Below are positions 1 through 10,490 of a DNA stretch of 64,000 nucleotides, in pieces. The position numbers and the translations under genes are program-made. Source of the stretch: Palaemon carinicauda (taxonomy: Eukaryota > Arthropoda > Malacostraca > Decapoda > Palaemonidae); assembly GCF_036898095.1 (NCBI RefSeq), contig NC_090761.1, positions 43,038,446 through 43,102,445 of the forward strand, read 5' to 3'. How positions within the stretch are numbered: position 1 is the stretch's first letter; each line of letters begins with the position of its first letter. Under the pieces are notes generated by a model, which worked only from the letters and a program-made list of their open reading frames with translations, was not told the origin of the DNA and ran no database searches.

Positions 1-2
1 TG

Positions 3-257
3 AAACAATTAAGAGCGAAAATCACCTACTTCATTCGCAGAGCGGATCCGAACAGTACACCCGCTGGTCATGATCCTAGAAAAGTGGCATCATCTCTGAA
101 TTTCTTTCAGAGCATGGACTTTGAAAGCCTTAAAAACTTCACGGGCTGGAAGTCCTCGCGAGTTTTCTTTAAACATTATGCGAAACAAGTGCACGAAGTC
201 AAACATTTTGTGGTAGCCGCAGGTAGTGTTATGAAACCTGCACCTAACTCTGCTTAG
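3..257 (+). CDS. tyrosine recombinase, C-terminal 84 residues (DIRS-A)
   Basis: This is the C-terminal end of the recombinase that would insert the circular DNA form of the element. The frame is open from base 3 to a TAG at 255-257. The HxxR box is seen as H23-D-P-R26 of this fragment, and the likely nucleophile Y59 sits in FFKHYAK. Similar residues occur in B (3573-3911) and C (9456-9992). No frame damage is visible here, so this copy is better preserved than B or C over this stretch. The N-terminal part, with the first catalytic Arg, is outside the window. Confidence 0.85.
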   Translation, partial: KQLRAKITYFIRRADPNSTPAGHDPRKVASSLNFFQSMDFESLKNFTGWKSSRVFFKHYAKQVHEVKHFVVAAGSVMKPAPNSA

Positions 258-1058
258 AACAGTGAGTTACTTGGGACTCTAACTCTTCGGGTGCCTATGT
301 TGACCCTCGAGCGATTCATAGTGATGTTGAAAAACACTTAGTGCTTTTATAACTGTTCTTATCCCAGGTGAAATGTCATAGTGTCACACAAGTGCCGCAT
401 GCCTTGAGCATGATGTGTTTTAATTAAAGACTTGCGTTCCTCGAGAACGAGTACCTACTAATAATCCTGAAATTCCTTTTCAGATTCAAGAGCAAGCCTT
501 TATTTCTATGTACATTATAATTACTGTAAATGAACTTTACTTTTTGCTGTAAATTAATCAATTTCTGCATTTGTGAAATAAAATTTCTATTTTATTACTT
601 GTGCGTCTCAATCAGCTCCTACTTACTATGAAATACATACCTGTCATAGTTTTATTTATTCCTCCTTTCTTATGGTTATGAAGAATTTAAGATGTCTAAT
701 CCTAAATTATATTCACTCTGACTAAGTAAGGTTCCTACACGAATACTTACTTTTGATACCCATGAGATGAACTCTATACACAGTGTCCAACCACCACTGT
801 TCTAATTTCAGAATGTTCCTATACAAATACCAAACATTCAGCTTCATCTCTAAGTTCTTCAAGTTCTTCTATCAGGATGAATAGCCCTTCAATACCACTT
901 TGACGTCGGCATAGCCCATGGGAATTTCACTGCCAAGGGGGGCAGGATACTTCTTCCCTATGGTTCTTTATTTAAGATTACTTTGCTGTTTTGTCAATGC
1001 CTAGGCACTTAATACTAGGGGAAAATCTACCACGATACATTGATTCTCTGGTACTCTT
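258..1058 (+). other. DIRS-A 3' non-coding region
   Basis: No gene is seen. The sequence is similar in layout to 3912-4716 of copy B, for example the stretch around 1024-1058 (ACGATACATTGATTCTCTGG) just before the internal complementary region. It is treated as the 3' untranslated part of the element. Confidence 0.6.
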
Positions 1059-1150
1059 CCATCAGGACGCCATGGCTTGAGCCCAAAAAACGGATTTTGA
1101 GCGAAGCGAAAAATCTATTTTTGGGTGAGTTAGCCATGGCGTCCTGATGG
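1059..1150 (+). repeat. internal complementary region of DIRS-A
   Basis: This is an imperfect 92-base palindrome that starts and ends with CCATCAGGACGCCATGGC and its complement. Its right half is the reverse complement of the element's own right end (1552-1617). By comparison with copy C, its left half is the complement of a left end. That is the arrangement of the internal complementary region of DIRS-1, which templates the joined ends of the circular form. Confidence 0.8.
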
Positions 1151-1299
1151 ACCCTCCCTACTACTTCGTCCAGTTTTGTTCCCACCCTGTGCTACTGTAT
1201 CATGGTGATGGGCAGCAACTGGCTTCAGGATGAAGACGGGCGTGACGTCATCAGAGCAATGGCGTCCGTTTGTTTACGTCTCGAGTATCAGTAGTAGCC

Positions 1300-1617
1300 A
1301 CGAGTGAGATTGGCTGTGGAACGGCTCCCAGCTATTCTCAGTCCTTACACACCGAAGCATTAACTCTGTTCGGGGTGAAGATAGCTATGTGGCACGTTCA
1401 GACATGCGTCCCCTGTTGTATTACGATGTCTTAAAGGGAAACCTTTGAGATACTCGCTCCAGAAGTTAGAATTCTGTGATAACCTGTGGTTAAATTCTCT
1501 GGGAATATCTTAGTAGTCTTATACCCAAGGAAGCTACCAAAAAGGAACCTTCCATCAGGACGCCATGGCTATCTCACCCAAAAATAGATTTTTCGCTTCG
1601 CTCAAAATCCGTTTTTT
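1300..1617 (+). repeat. right terminal repeat of DIRS-A
   Basis: This stretch is homologous to 4990-5279 (B), and in inverse orientation to 8222-8560 (C right end) and 49785-50075 (F). The shared core includes TTCGGGGTGAAGATAGC and GAAGTTAGAATTCTG. The element ends at AAAATCCG followed by T6 at 1612-1617. The left limit is approximate. Confidence 0.7.
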
Positions 1618-2204
1618 ACTCAAAAGTGTAGTGTTCGTGAAACATTGATATATTTTTGTATCTGCTTAAAAGAAAACTGAAGTGAGTATTATAAGTAATT
1701 CAAATTGAAGATTATTTTGTAACTGACCTCGTATAGTTAGGATAAAGTGAAAGTGTATTAAAGATTTTGCTTAACCGTTCTGTAACCTTGTAACAATTAC
1801 ATATATGTAAATTTCATTATGGTTTATTCATTAGAATTAGAGTGTCAAATTGTTAACTCTTTTCCTTAATTGTCAAAATTAATAATTTTGAACAAAATAA
1901 TTTCTATTGAAACAAGTGTTTCTGTTATTTTCTGAAGTGATTTGTTATAAGTCTCAGATCTACTTCTTATTTAAATTTCGAGTGATTTATTTTTGGTGTT
2001 AATCCTCTTAAATAGTTATTTTTTATAAATATATTAATTTTTGTAAAAGTGCGTATAATTTCAATCGCCAATATTTGTTTCAGTGCTTCTCTTGAATCCC
2101 TGACTAAGAAATGAAACAAGAGGTTGGGTTTTAGAATAGTTCACATAAAGTAGTCACCCAACTTTTGTTTTGAGTTACGTAAAGAGTCCTTTGGATATTC
2201 AGTG
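1618..2204. other. AT-rich sequence, no feature seen
   Basis: There is no open frame with recognisable content, no repeat structure and no similarity to other parts of the window. It separates the end of DIRS-A from the truncated start of DIRS-B. Confidence 0.5.
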
Positions 2205-3230
2205 TTCATTTATATTACCGGCTGGGAGACGCGTAATTTTCTCCAGTTCGCCTCAGTGACAGATCCAGTGCTACGAGCACAGCTAAAAGATGCATCGGGA
2301 GTCTTGAGACGAAATGTATCCATCGCTCGAAGAGAACTCAAGAGACCTCTACCAACCAGGCTTCGCTCACTCCTAAAGCCATGGTCGGAGGCAAAGAACC
2401 TGAAAAGATCAGTTCCTCTTCAACCACCACCTCTGTCGGTCACCATCCACACGGATGCTTCGCTGGAAGAATGGGGGGGTCACTCCCATCAGCGACAAGT
2501 TCAAGGAACATGGTCTCCCCTATTCAAGACATTTCACATCAACATCTTGGAGGCCATGGCGGTTCTTCTTACTCTGAAGAAACTGTCCCCACGTCCTTCG
2601 ATCCACATCAGTCTAACTCTGGACAGCGCCGTTGTGGTCAGATGTCTCAACTGTCAGGGCTCAAGATCGCCCCAACTCAACCAAGTGCTATTGCCCATAT
2701 TCCGCCTAGCGGACAAGAAGAGATGGCACCTCTCAACAGTTCACCTACAAGGATTCCGCAATGTGACAGCGGATGCTCTATCGAGGACAAGCCCAATAGA
2801 GTTGGAATTGTCCCTAGACACAAGATCATTCTCCTTCATCTCCCATCAAGTCCTGGAACTGCAGATCGACCTCTTCGCGACGAGCGACAACAAGCAACTT
2901 CCTCTTTACGTGGCCCCATACGAGGACCCCAGAGCGGAAGCAGTGGATGCCATGTCCCTGGACTAGAACAGATGGTCCAAGATTTACCTGTTCCCTCCAC
3001 CCAACCTTCTGCTGAAAGTCCTCACCAAGCTGAGAACCTTCAAGGGAACAGTAGCCCTAGTGGCACCCAAGTGGCCCCGGAGCAACTGGTTCCCTCTAGT
3101 CTTGGAGCTACAGCCCAAGCTGATCCCTCTGCCGGACTCAGTTCTCTCCCAGCAGGTTCAGAAGTCGACTGTCTTCGCTTCATCAAGGAAAACCCGAGAC
3201 CTCCATCTCATGATTTTCTCTCCCTAGCCA
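2205..3230 (+). pseudogene. RNase H and C-terminal region of DIRS-B pol
   Basis: The fragment starts in a thumb/connection stretch (NFLQFASVTDPVLRAQ), continues into RNase H with the first catalytic Asp in VTIHTDASLEEWGG, a second acidic position in LTLDSAVVV, and NVTADALSR near the end of the domain. A TAG at 2964-2966 falls where copy C encodes Trp (DAMSFDWN), so it is probably a mutated TGG. The same frame then continues (WPRSNWFPLVLEL) to a stop near 3228. The recombinase begins in an overlapping frame. This is a dead copy, but the RNase H core itself looks better kept than in C. Confidence 0.8.
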
Positions 3231-3911
3231 TGAAGAAGAGGTTTGGGATTTCGAAGAAATGTTTAGACTTCCTAGAGGAATACAAAACTAAGTCTACCAG
3301 AAAGCAATAGGAGTCATCCTGGAAGAAGTGGGTGTCCTTCGACAAGGCTAAAAATCCTACAGAAATCTCTATAGATTTTTGTCTGTCCTTCTTCAATCAC
3401 CTTCATGGACAAGGCTTAGCAGCCAACACGATTTCCACTTGCAAATCTGTCTTGACAAAACCATTACTTTACGCCTTCCAGATAGACCTGTCCAACGACA
3501 TCTTTAACAAGCTTCCAAAGGCATGTACTAGACTCCGTCCTGCACCTCCACCGATACCCATCTCCTGGTCTTTTGATAAGGTGCTCCATTTTGCCTCTAG
3601 TCTGGACTTCAGACTTTGGTGGAGGACAGCTCTTTAAAGGAGAAACATCGGGATCTGATTTGTCACTCAAACTAAGGGTGAAGATCATCTACTTTATTCG
3701 CAGAGCGGATCCTGTCAGTACACCCGCAGGTCATGATCCCAGGAAAGTCGCCTCTTCCCTAAACTTCTTTCAAGCAATGGATTTCGAAAGCCTTCGATCT
3801 TTCACAGGCTGGAAATTCTCAAGAGTGTTTTTCAAAAACTATACGAAGCATGTGCATGAACTGAAGCGTTACATGGTGGCAGCAGGTAGTGTGTTAAAGC
3901 CTGCTGTCTAG
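3156..3911 (+). pseudogene. tyrosine recombinase of DIRS-B, internally deleted
   Basis: The N-terminal part reads DCLRFIKEN... with a TAG at 3308-3310, and continues in frame from 3311 (ESSWKKW) through a SAM-like core-binding region to about 3600. The segment carrying the first catalytic Arg, present in copy C near 9960, is missing. The sequence jumps from DKVLHFAS to a stretch matching KEGQLFQGETSGSN of copy C, and the frame shifts at the junction. The C-terminal 112 residues keep HDPRK and a Tyr in FFKNYTK. The end is a TAG at 3909-3911. Confidence 0.8.
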
Positions 3912-4716
3912 TGCTGCGCAGAACAGTGAGTTATTCGGGACTCTAACTCAACGGGTGCCTGTGTTGACCCTAGTGCGAAACATAGTAATTTTAAGTGCCA
4001 TCTGGTGACACTAAGGACTGTTCTTCTACAAAGGTGAAGTAACATAGATAAGAACACGTGTGCCACATGTTTTTTGGACATGAAGTGTATAAAAGACTTT
4101 AAAAGACTTTATAGTTACCTTGGAACTTATATGTGTAATGGCAAGTTCTTCCTTTTCAGATTCCACACCCACGTCTTCTGTTGTCTTTAGTCTATGTTTG
4201 TTAACTACATTTTATTGAAATCTATTTATTTATTTCATATTAATTCAAAAGTTTTATTGAATAAAATAGAAATTTCCGCTACCATATGCATCTCATTTCA
4301 CCCTATCATATGAAATAAAATACTGTAAGAGATTTTTATTATCCCTATTATTTGATCATTATTATAATCTATGTTATAATATTGCTCCTATTTGATGTAT
4401 ACTCACCTAGAGAAAATTAAAAAAATTGTTCCAACACAATTACTTAACTTTCCTGATATGTCTACGAGACCAGCAAGATCTTCGTCAACAGGTGAGTTTC
4501 TTCATCAAGTTAGCTTCAAGATGTTCCTTTCGTCCAAATAGGACTTCCCAGCCAGGGGGGCAGGAAGCCATAACATAGTATATGCTATTGGTAGTGACAT
4601 GTAACGGAGATGTCATGGTCTCTAAGGTCATCAGACCAAAGGAATATTGTTTAGAAGTCGAAGGCACTACTAAAAAGGGGAAAAAATCCACGATACATTA
4701 ATTCTCTGGTGCACTT
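3912..4716 (+). other. DIRS-B 3' non-coding region
   Basis: No gene is seen. The part from about 4440 to 4716 resembles 930-1058 of copy A (a GCCAGGGGGGCAGG-like stretch and ACGATACATTAATTCTCTGG). The middle part is AT-rich. Confidence 0.55.
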
Positions 4717-4808
4717 CCATCAGGACTTCATGGCTTGAGCCCAAAAAACGGATTTTGAGCGACGCGAAAAATCTATTTTTGGGTGAGATAGCCATGACGT
4801 CCTGATGG
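4717..4808 (+). repeat. internal complementary region of DIRS-B
   Basis: This 92-base imperfect palindrome is bounded by CCATCAGGAC and its complement and is nearly the same as 1059-1150. Its right half is the reverse complement of the right end of B at 5217-5279. Confidence 0.8.
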
Positions 4809-4989
4809 ACCCACCCTGATTCTCTATTCTGGCCTGTCAGGCCCCTCCCTATCTTATTGTATCATGGAGGATGGCATAAACGCCGGAAGGAATGAGGAAA
4901 TGGCGTGCAACGGTGACGGCCAACATGGCGACCGGATGTTGACGTCGCCTAGTACCGTAACAGTAACGGAGGAGAACTTTTTAACGACT

Positions 4990-5279
4990 CCTCCCATAAC
5001 TTGCCACACTTCCCCCTCGAAGCGTAAACGCTATGTGGGGTGCAGATAGCTATGTGGCGTGTCAAGCATACGTCCCCTGTTATTATATGATATCCTAAAG
5101 GGAAACCTTATGGATACTCGCGCCAGAAGTTAGAATTCTGTGAAACCTTTAGTTTAATTCTCTGGAAATATCTACTGTAGTCATATAAACCCCTAGGAAG
5201 CTACTGAAGGAACCTTCTATCAGGACGTCATGGCTATCTCACCCAAAAATAGATTTTTTGCTTCCCTCAAAATCTGTTA
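4990..5279 (+). repeat. right terminal repeat of DIRS-B
   Basis: It is homologous to the right terminal repeat of A, including GAAGTTAGAATTCTGTGA and AGGAAGCTACTGAAGGAACC. It ends in AAAATCTGTTA and is followed directly by a (TA)n array. Confidence 0.7.
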
Positions 5280-5923
<644 letters not shown>

Positions 5924-6342
5924 TATAGTGATACCTCTCGATAAAAAAGCTTCTGCTTACAAAATTTTCACACAGCGAAACTAGATAAGAAGAATTTTCT
6001 GACTCCCGTCGCGAAAAATATTTCGCACTACACACTGTGGTAAGGTACGAGATTCCGACCGACTTCAAGACTGATTTTAAAATTTGCGCCCCACCAGCCC
6101 ATAAACTCCCCACTATCCTCCCGTGCTCCCATTGGTTATCTCCCTACTCAGAAATAAGATCCTGCTTTCCTATTGGATAGCATCTATTGTACAGTATCCC
6201 ATCATGCATCTATGCATTGTCATTCCTCTTCCATTTTGTTTCGGGGCGGTATCGTACGCATTAACTTTGTGTTCATGATTTAGCTTTCATGACTATTGTA
6301 CTGTAACGTGTTGCGATATCACGTTACAATATTTTATTAGCC

Positions 6343-8215
6343 ATGGGTCCCAAGAAAGCTGCAGATATGCAGGGAAAGAAGAGGATGCTTTCAATAGAGA
6401 TGAAGCCTGAGATAATAAAGAAATACGAGGTTGGTATGCAGTTAAGTGTGATCGCTAAAGAATATGACCGAAATCCGTCTACAATAGGAACAACCCTAAA
6501 ACAGAAGGAAGCCATCAGACCAGCAACATTTTCTAAGGGCATGACTGTTTTCTCAAGCAAGAGGAGTCACATCCATGATGTGATGGAGAGACTGCTGCTT
6601 ATATAGATTAAGGACAAGGAAATTGCTGTTCTTGAAACATTTTATTTTTATTTTTCCTTTTTTCCTTTCCCCACTGGGCTATTTTCCCTGTAGGAGCCCG
6701 TGGATTTATAGCATGCTGCTTTTGCAACTAGGGTTGTAGCTTAGCAAGTAATAATATTAATAAAGGCCAGCGCCCTTTTCAGTGATTTTGTGCGTGCTCA
6801 GGCTGAAGACGATGCAAGAGAAGATACACTGAAGCAGGCGCCCCCTGAGTTCAAGGCTTTTTGGGGTTGGATTGAAAAATCTAAGAGATGGTCTGGAGTT
6901 CATTCATTAGTGCGTCATGGGGAGGCTGCAAACTTAGACACGAAAGCGGCCGAAGCCTTTGCTAGGACGTTCGCAGAGTTGATTGTCCTTGAAGACTATT
7001 GTTCCCTGGAAGTCTTCAACTGCGATGAAACTGGGTTTTTCTTGAAGAAAATGCCTTGTCGGACGTACATCACGACGAAAGAAAAGAAGCTACCCGGGAA
7101 TAAGCTTATGAAAGACAGGCTTACCCTTGCACACTGTGCAAATGCCATTGGGGATTGTAAGGTGAAATCCCTGCTGGTGTATCACTCGGAGACTCTTCGA
7201 GCCTTCAAGGCCCACAAAGTGCTTAAGGAGAAGCTTCCGATGATGTGGAGGTTAAATGCCAAAGCCTGGGTAACATGAACTTTGTTCACCTTTGTTTCAG
7301 CCAGACTGCCTGCTCACCCTCTTGCGCTCCAGGATTTTACCCTAGAGGATTTTTCATTCATCAAGGTTCTCTATCTTTCGCCTAACACCACCCCTCTCCT
7401 CCTGCCCATGGACAAGGAAGTGACTTCTAACTTTAAGAAACTCAACACAAAATATCTATTCAAGAGATGTTTCGAGATCACTGAGAGCACAAAACTCACC
7501 CTTCGTGAATTTTGGAAGGAGAATTTTGATGTTGTGATAAGCCTCAAATCATCAATACTTGTACAGCTTAGCAGGAGAATTCAAGTCAGACCTTGAACTC
7601 TGTGTGGAAAAAGCTATGGCCAGATGCCGTCTCCGCACGAGATTTCAAGGGCTTCCACATAGGTTAAGCTGAAGCCGAAGCCGATACCATAAAAGTTGAC
7701 GATCCTGAACCTTTTCTATCTGAGGTTGCCAAGATCGTTACACTTGGGACATCTATGGGTCTGGAAGTCGATGAGAACGATATTAATGAGCTTATCTAGG
7801 AGCACCAAAATGAGCTTACAACTTACGACCTAAAGAAGTTGGAGGCCATACAACTGAGCACAGTTAAGAAACAGTTCTCTAGCGACTAGGAGGAGGAAGA
7901 GGAACACCCACTGACAATGGCAGAAATTAAGGAGGTTCTAGCCGGCTACCATAAAATGGCAGCTGTTGTAGAAAAGCGACACCCAGAAAAAGTTGTCACA
8001 GGGCGTGCCCTTAAGTACATAAATGATGTTTTCCTGAGTCATTTCAGGAAAATTCTAAAAAGCCGGCAGATACAAGCTTCCTTGGATAGTTTTTTTTTTT
8101 TAAAGAGGCTTTCAGTATTAGTACACCAAGAGGAAGCTGAAAGTGATCCAAAAAGAAAGAAATATGGAATTGATGAAGAAAATATGCAATTAAATTTAGA
8201 AAATACAAAATGTAG
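6343..8215 (+). pseudogene. Tigger-2 transposase, broken
   Basis: This was the DDE-superfamily transposase of a pogo/Tigger element. In order there is an N-terminal psq-type helix-turn-helix (MLSIEMKPEIIKKYEVG at about residues 15-31), a CENP-B-type DNA-binding part that ends in a TAG at 6604-6606, a LINE/SINE tail insertion at about 6640-6765, and then the catalytic core from 6790. FNCDETGFF carries the first Asp. TAC/TGA-type breaks follow near 7276. The LDNAPAH block is missing or unrecognisable, and SPNTTPLLLPMDKE matches the third-acid region. Later segments up to about 8215 match the C-terminal tail of Tigger-1 (NILKSRTKQLSIDNFF). Several stops and frameshifts make it non-functional. 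Confidence 0.8.
6640..6765 (+). repeat. 3'-tail fragment of the SINE/LINE-J repeat
   Basis: It contains CACTGGGCTATTTTCCCTGT, ATAGCATGCTGCTTTTGCAA, CTAGGGTTGTAGCTTAGCAA and a short TAATAA tail. These match the 3' end at 37380-37525 and the SINE-like copies elsewhere. It interrupts the Tigger-2 transposase. Confidence 0.85.
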
Positions 8216-8221
8216 AGTAAA

Positions 8222-8560
8222 AAAACAGATTTTGAGCAAAGTGAAAAATCTACTTTTGGGTGAGATAGCCATGTCGTCCTGATGGAAGGTTCCTTTAGGT
8301 AGCTTTCTAAGGGATATTTGCTACAGTGATACTCCCAGAGAATTAAACGTTGGTCTCCAGAATTCTAACTCCTGGCGCGAGTATCCTTGATATATCCCTT
8401 AAGGATATCGCATAATATCATGGGACGTATTTTTTGATACGACACATAGCAATCTTCACCCCGAATAGATTTAACTTTTTGAGGGGGAGGAGTGGCGAAC
8501 GAAAGGGGAGCCGTTATCAAGGTATCTGGTGGACCTCCTCTCCGTACTACAATGGCCCAT
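8222..8560 (-). repeat. right inverted terminal repeat of DIRS-C
   Basis: On the plus strand it runs GTCGTCCTGATGGAAGGTTCC through TTCACCCCGAATAGA to CTACAATGGCCCATCATTCC. The same sequence in inverse orientation is at 16407-16718. It also matches 49785-50075. Confidence 0.85.
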
Positions 8561-8640
8561 CATTCCTAACTTGCATTTAAGCTGGAATAGCCGCAGATAG
8601 AGTAGTTTCGGGTGGGGTCATTTAATAAAGAAGGGTGGGT

Positions 8641-8731
8641 CCATCAGGACGACATGGCTAACTCACCCAAAAATAGAATTTTCACTTTGCTCAAAATCCG
8701 TTTTTTGGGCTCGGCCATGTCGTCCTGATGG
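8641..8731 (-). repeat. internal complementary region of DIRS-C
   Basis: A 91-base palindrome from CCATCAGGACGACATGGC to its complement. One half is the complement of the right end (8222-8288). The other half, across TCCGTTTTTTGGGCTC, is the complement of the left end (16684-16718). It is therefore a stored copy of the circle junction. Confidence 0.85.
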
Positions 8732-9455
8732 AAGCTTACCAGAGAATTAACTTGAAAGTACTATATCTGTGGGTTTGTATAAGTGCCTTTACTTTGAATG
8801 AGTTCCTTATATGGTCTACTAGACCCGTATATATGACATTATCGTTATTTGTCATATCCACCAAGCTTAGAACTAGCTTAGGGCTCCCTGTCCCCTGCAG
8901 GGAAAGTGTCGACTTCGACTATAAGGATTCAAAGTTTGTATCTCCATAAGGATGCAAGGGAAACTTTCTAGAGATTAACTTTTCGTACTTTGGACATCTG
9001 TACCATCAAGATTTCTATTTAAGGAAATAGAATAAACTCTGGACTCGTTTATACCGAGGGATAAAAGAAGACGCAGATACATTTTTCTCTTTATTTTCAT
9101 AAGCAAAATAATTGTCAATGTATCCATCATAAGTAGGAATCTAACCTTGCATATATAGACATCATGGTTATATATATTTCTGACCTGTAAGGGAAGAATA
9201 TACATACCGTATATGAATTCATTGTGAAAATGCCACTCAAATGAATGTGAAGCTAAACCTGTCTAGTTTCACTCAGATGTTGGATATGCTTCACCAAAGT
9301 GTTGAAATATTCACACGGCACTGGTGTTATTAGTTAGATTCTGCACTTGTATAGAACAGTTATTAATCACCAAGGTGATTTTCACTTGAAGGTATTAATA
9401 CATATGCACCCGATGCACTGTCGAGTCCCAAAACAGTCCACTGTTCATCGTAGCA
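8732..9455 (-). other. DIRS-C 3' non-coding region
   Basis: No coding content is recognised. This corresponds in position to 258-1058 of A and 3912-4716 of B. Confidence 0.5.
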
Positions 9456-10490
9456 CTAGACGACAGGTTTTATGACAATACCTGCTGCCACCACAAAGTG
9501 GTTTACCTCATGCACTTACTTTGCATAATGTTTATAGAAGGCTCCGGATGATTTCCACCCGGTATATGAGCGGAGCCTCACAAAGTCCATGTGTTGAAAG
9601 AAATTCAACGAAGAAGCAGCTTTTCTTGGATCATGACCTGTGGGTGTGCTGTCAGGATCCACTCTGCGAATAAAGTAGGTGAGTTTTGCTCTCAGTTGTC
9701 TTAGGGATAAGTTTGATCCTGAGGTTTCGCCTTGGAAGAGCTGTCCCTCCTTGAAGTCTGAAGTTCTTCGAAGATATACCTTGAGACACTCTACTGGGCA
9801 TAGAGAGACATCTTCCTTCAGAGGGCAGATTCTCCAAGGACCCCACCTTTTGGTGGGCAGCTCGTTTTTAGCGAGAAAGGCAGGATCAGGGAAGAGATTC
9901 AGTTCTCCTGTTTCCAGGATCTGAATATGGCCTTCATTTCTGGATAAGGCCACAATATCACTAACTCTAGCCCCTGAGGCTATAGCAAACAAAAATATAA
10001 CTTTGTGTTAGAACCTTTAGGGTGCAATCCTCATTGTTCAGATTCAAAGCATAGTGCAAAACTTTATCCAACGACCACGTTATGGGCTGTGGAGGGGTTG
10101 CCGGTTTGAGTCTAGCGCATACTTTTGGTATCTTATTGAAGATTTCAGAGAGGTCAACCTGAAAGGCGTACAGAAGAGGTTTAGTTAAAGCCGACTTACA
10201 CGCAGTTATTGTGGTAGAAGCCTGGCCTTGTTCGTGTAGGTGGATGAAGAAAGAAAGACAGAAGTCTATTGATATTTCTGTTGGTTTCCTTGCTTTCCCA
10301 AAGGAAATCCACTTCTTTCAAGACGATTCATAGTGTCTCCTAGTTGAACTTGACTTGTATTCTTCGACGAAGTCGATTTTGTCCTTAGAGATCCCAAACC
10401 TTTTCTTCGCTGCTAGAGCGAGAAAATCATAAGATATAGGTTGTTGGTTCTCAAGGATGAAGCGTAGACAGTCGTCTTCTGAACCAGTTG
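9456..10490 (-). pseudogene. tyrosine recombinase of DIRS-C
   Basis: Reading the minus strand, the N-terminal part starts near SEDDCLRFILENQQ, and a TGA at about 10318 replaces the Trp seen in B (ESSWKKW). The core-binding region continues in the same sense with a frame change near 10005. From 9992 the catalytic part reads ASGARVSDIVALSR (first catalytic Arg), then GHDPRKAASSLNF (HxxR box), then FYKHYAK (nucleophile Tyr). A TAA directly after that corresponds to Gln in copy A. Homologous residues continue to a TAG at 9456-9458. At least three lesions are visible, so it is inactive although all catalytic residues can be seen. Confidence 0.8.

Larger units (their letters stand above)
1..1617 (+). 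mobile_element. DIRS-like retrotransposon A (family I), right-hand part
   Basis: The window opens inside a DIRS-type element. It holds the end of a tyrosine recombinase (3-257), about 800 bases of non-coding sequence, a 92-base internal complementary region (1059-1150) and a right terminal repeat ending at a T6 run (1612-1617). The same order and homologous non-coding sequence occur in copy B. The left half lies outside the window. Clade assignment rests on a tyrosine recombinase downstream of RT/RNase H in copies B and C plus inverted terminal repeats in copy C. Confidence 0.85.
2205..5279 (+). mobile_element. DIRS-like retrotransposon B (family I), 5'-truncated
   Basis: The element begins abruptly at about 2205, in the connection between RT and RNase H, and runs to its right end beside a (TA)n array. 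Gag, RT and the left terminal repeat are missing. RNase H, recombinase, 3' non-coding region, internal complementary region (4717-4808) and right terminal repeat are present in order. The recombinase carries an internal deletion. The copy cannot be active. Confidence 0.85.
5926..8219 (+). mobile_element. Tigger/pogo-like DNA transposon 2, left segment
   Basis: The left terminal repeat starts at 5926 (TAGTGATACCTCTCGATA) after a TA. The transposase pseudogene follows, and the segment stops at the A-run where DIRS-C is inserted. The likely right end is at 17247 (CAGTAATGCCTCACAATA on the minus strand, followed by TA), more than 11 kb away. The two ends match at most of their first 20 or so positions allowing for decay. 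Confidence 0.6.

Noticed and set aside
1059..1150. Strong palindrome considered as a transcription terminator or foldback MITE
   Set aside because: Comparison with the element ends shows it is the internal complementary region of a DIRS element.
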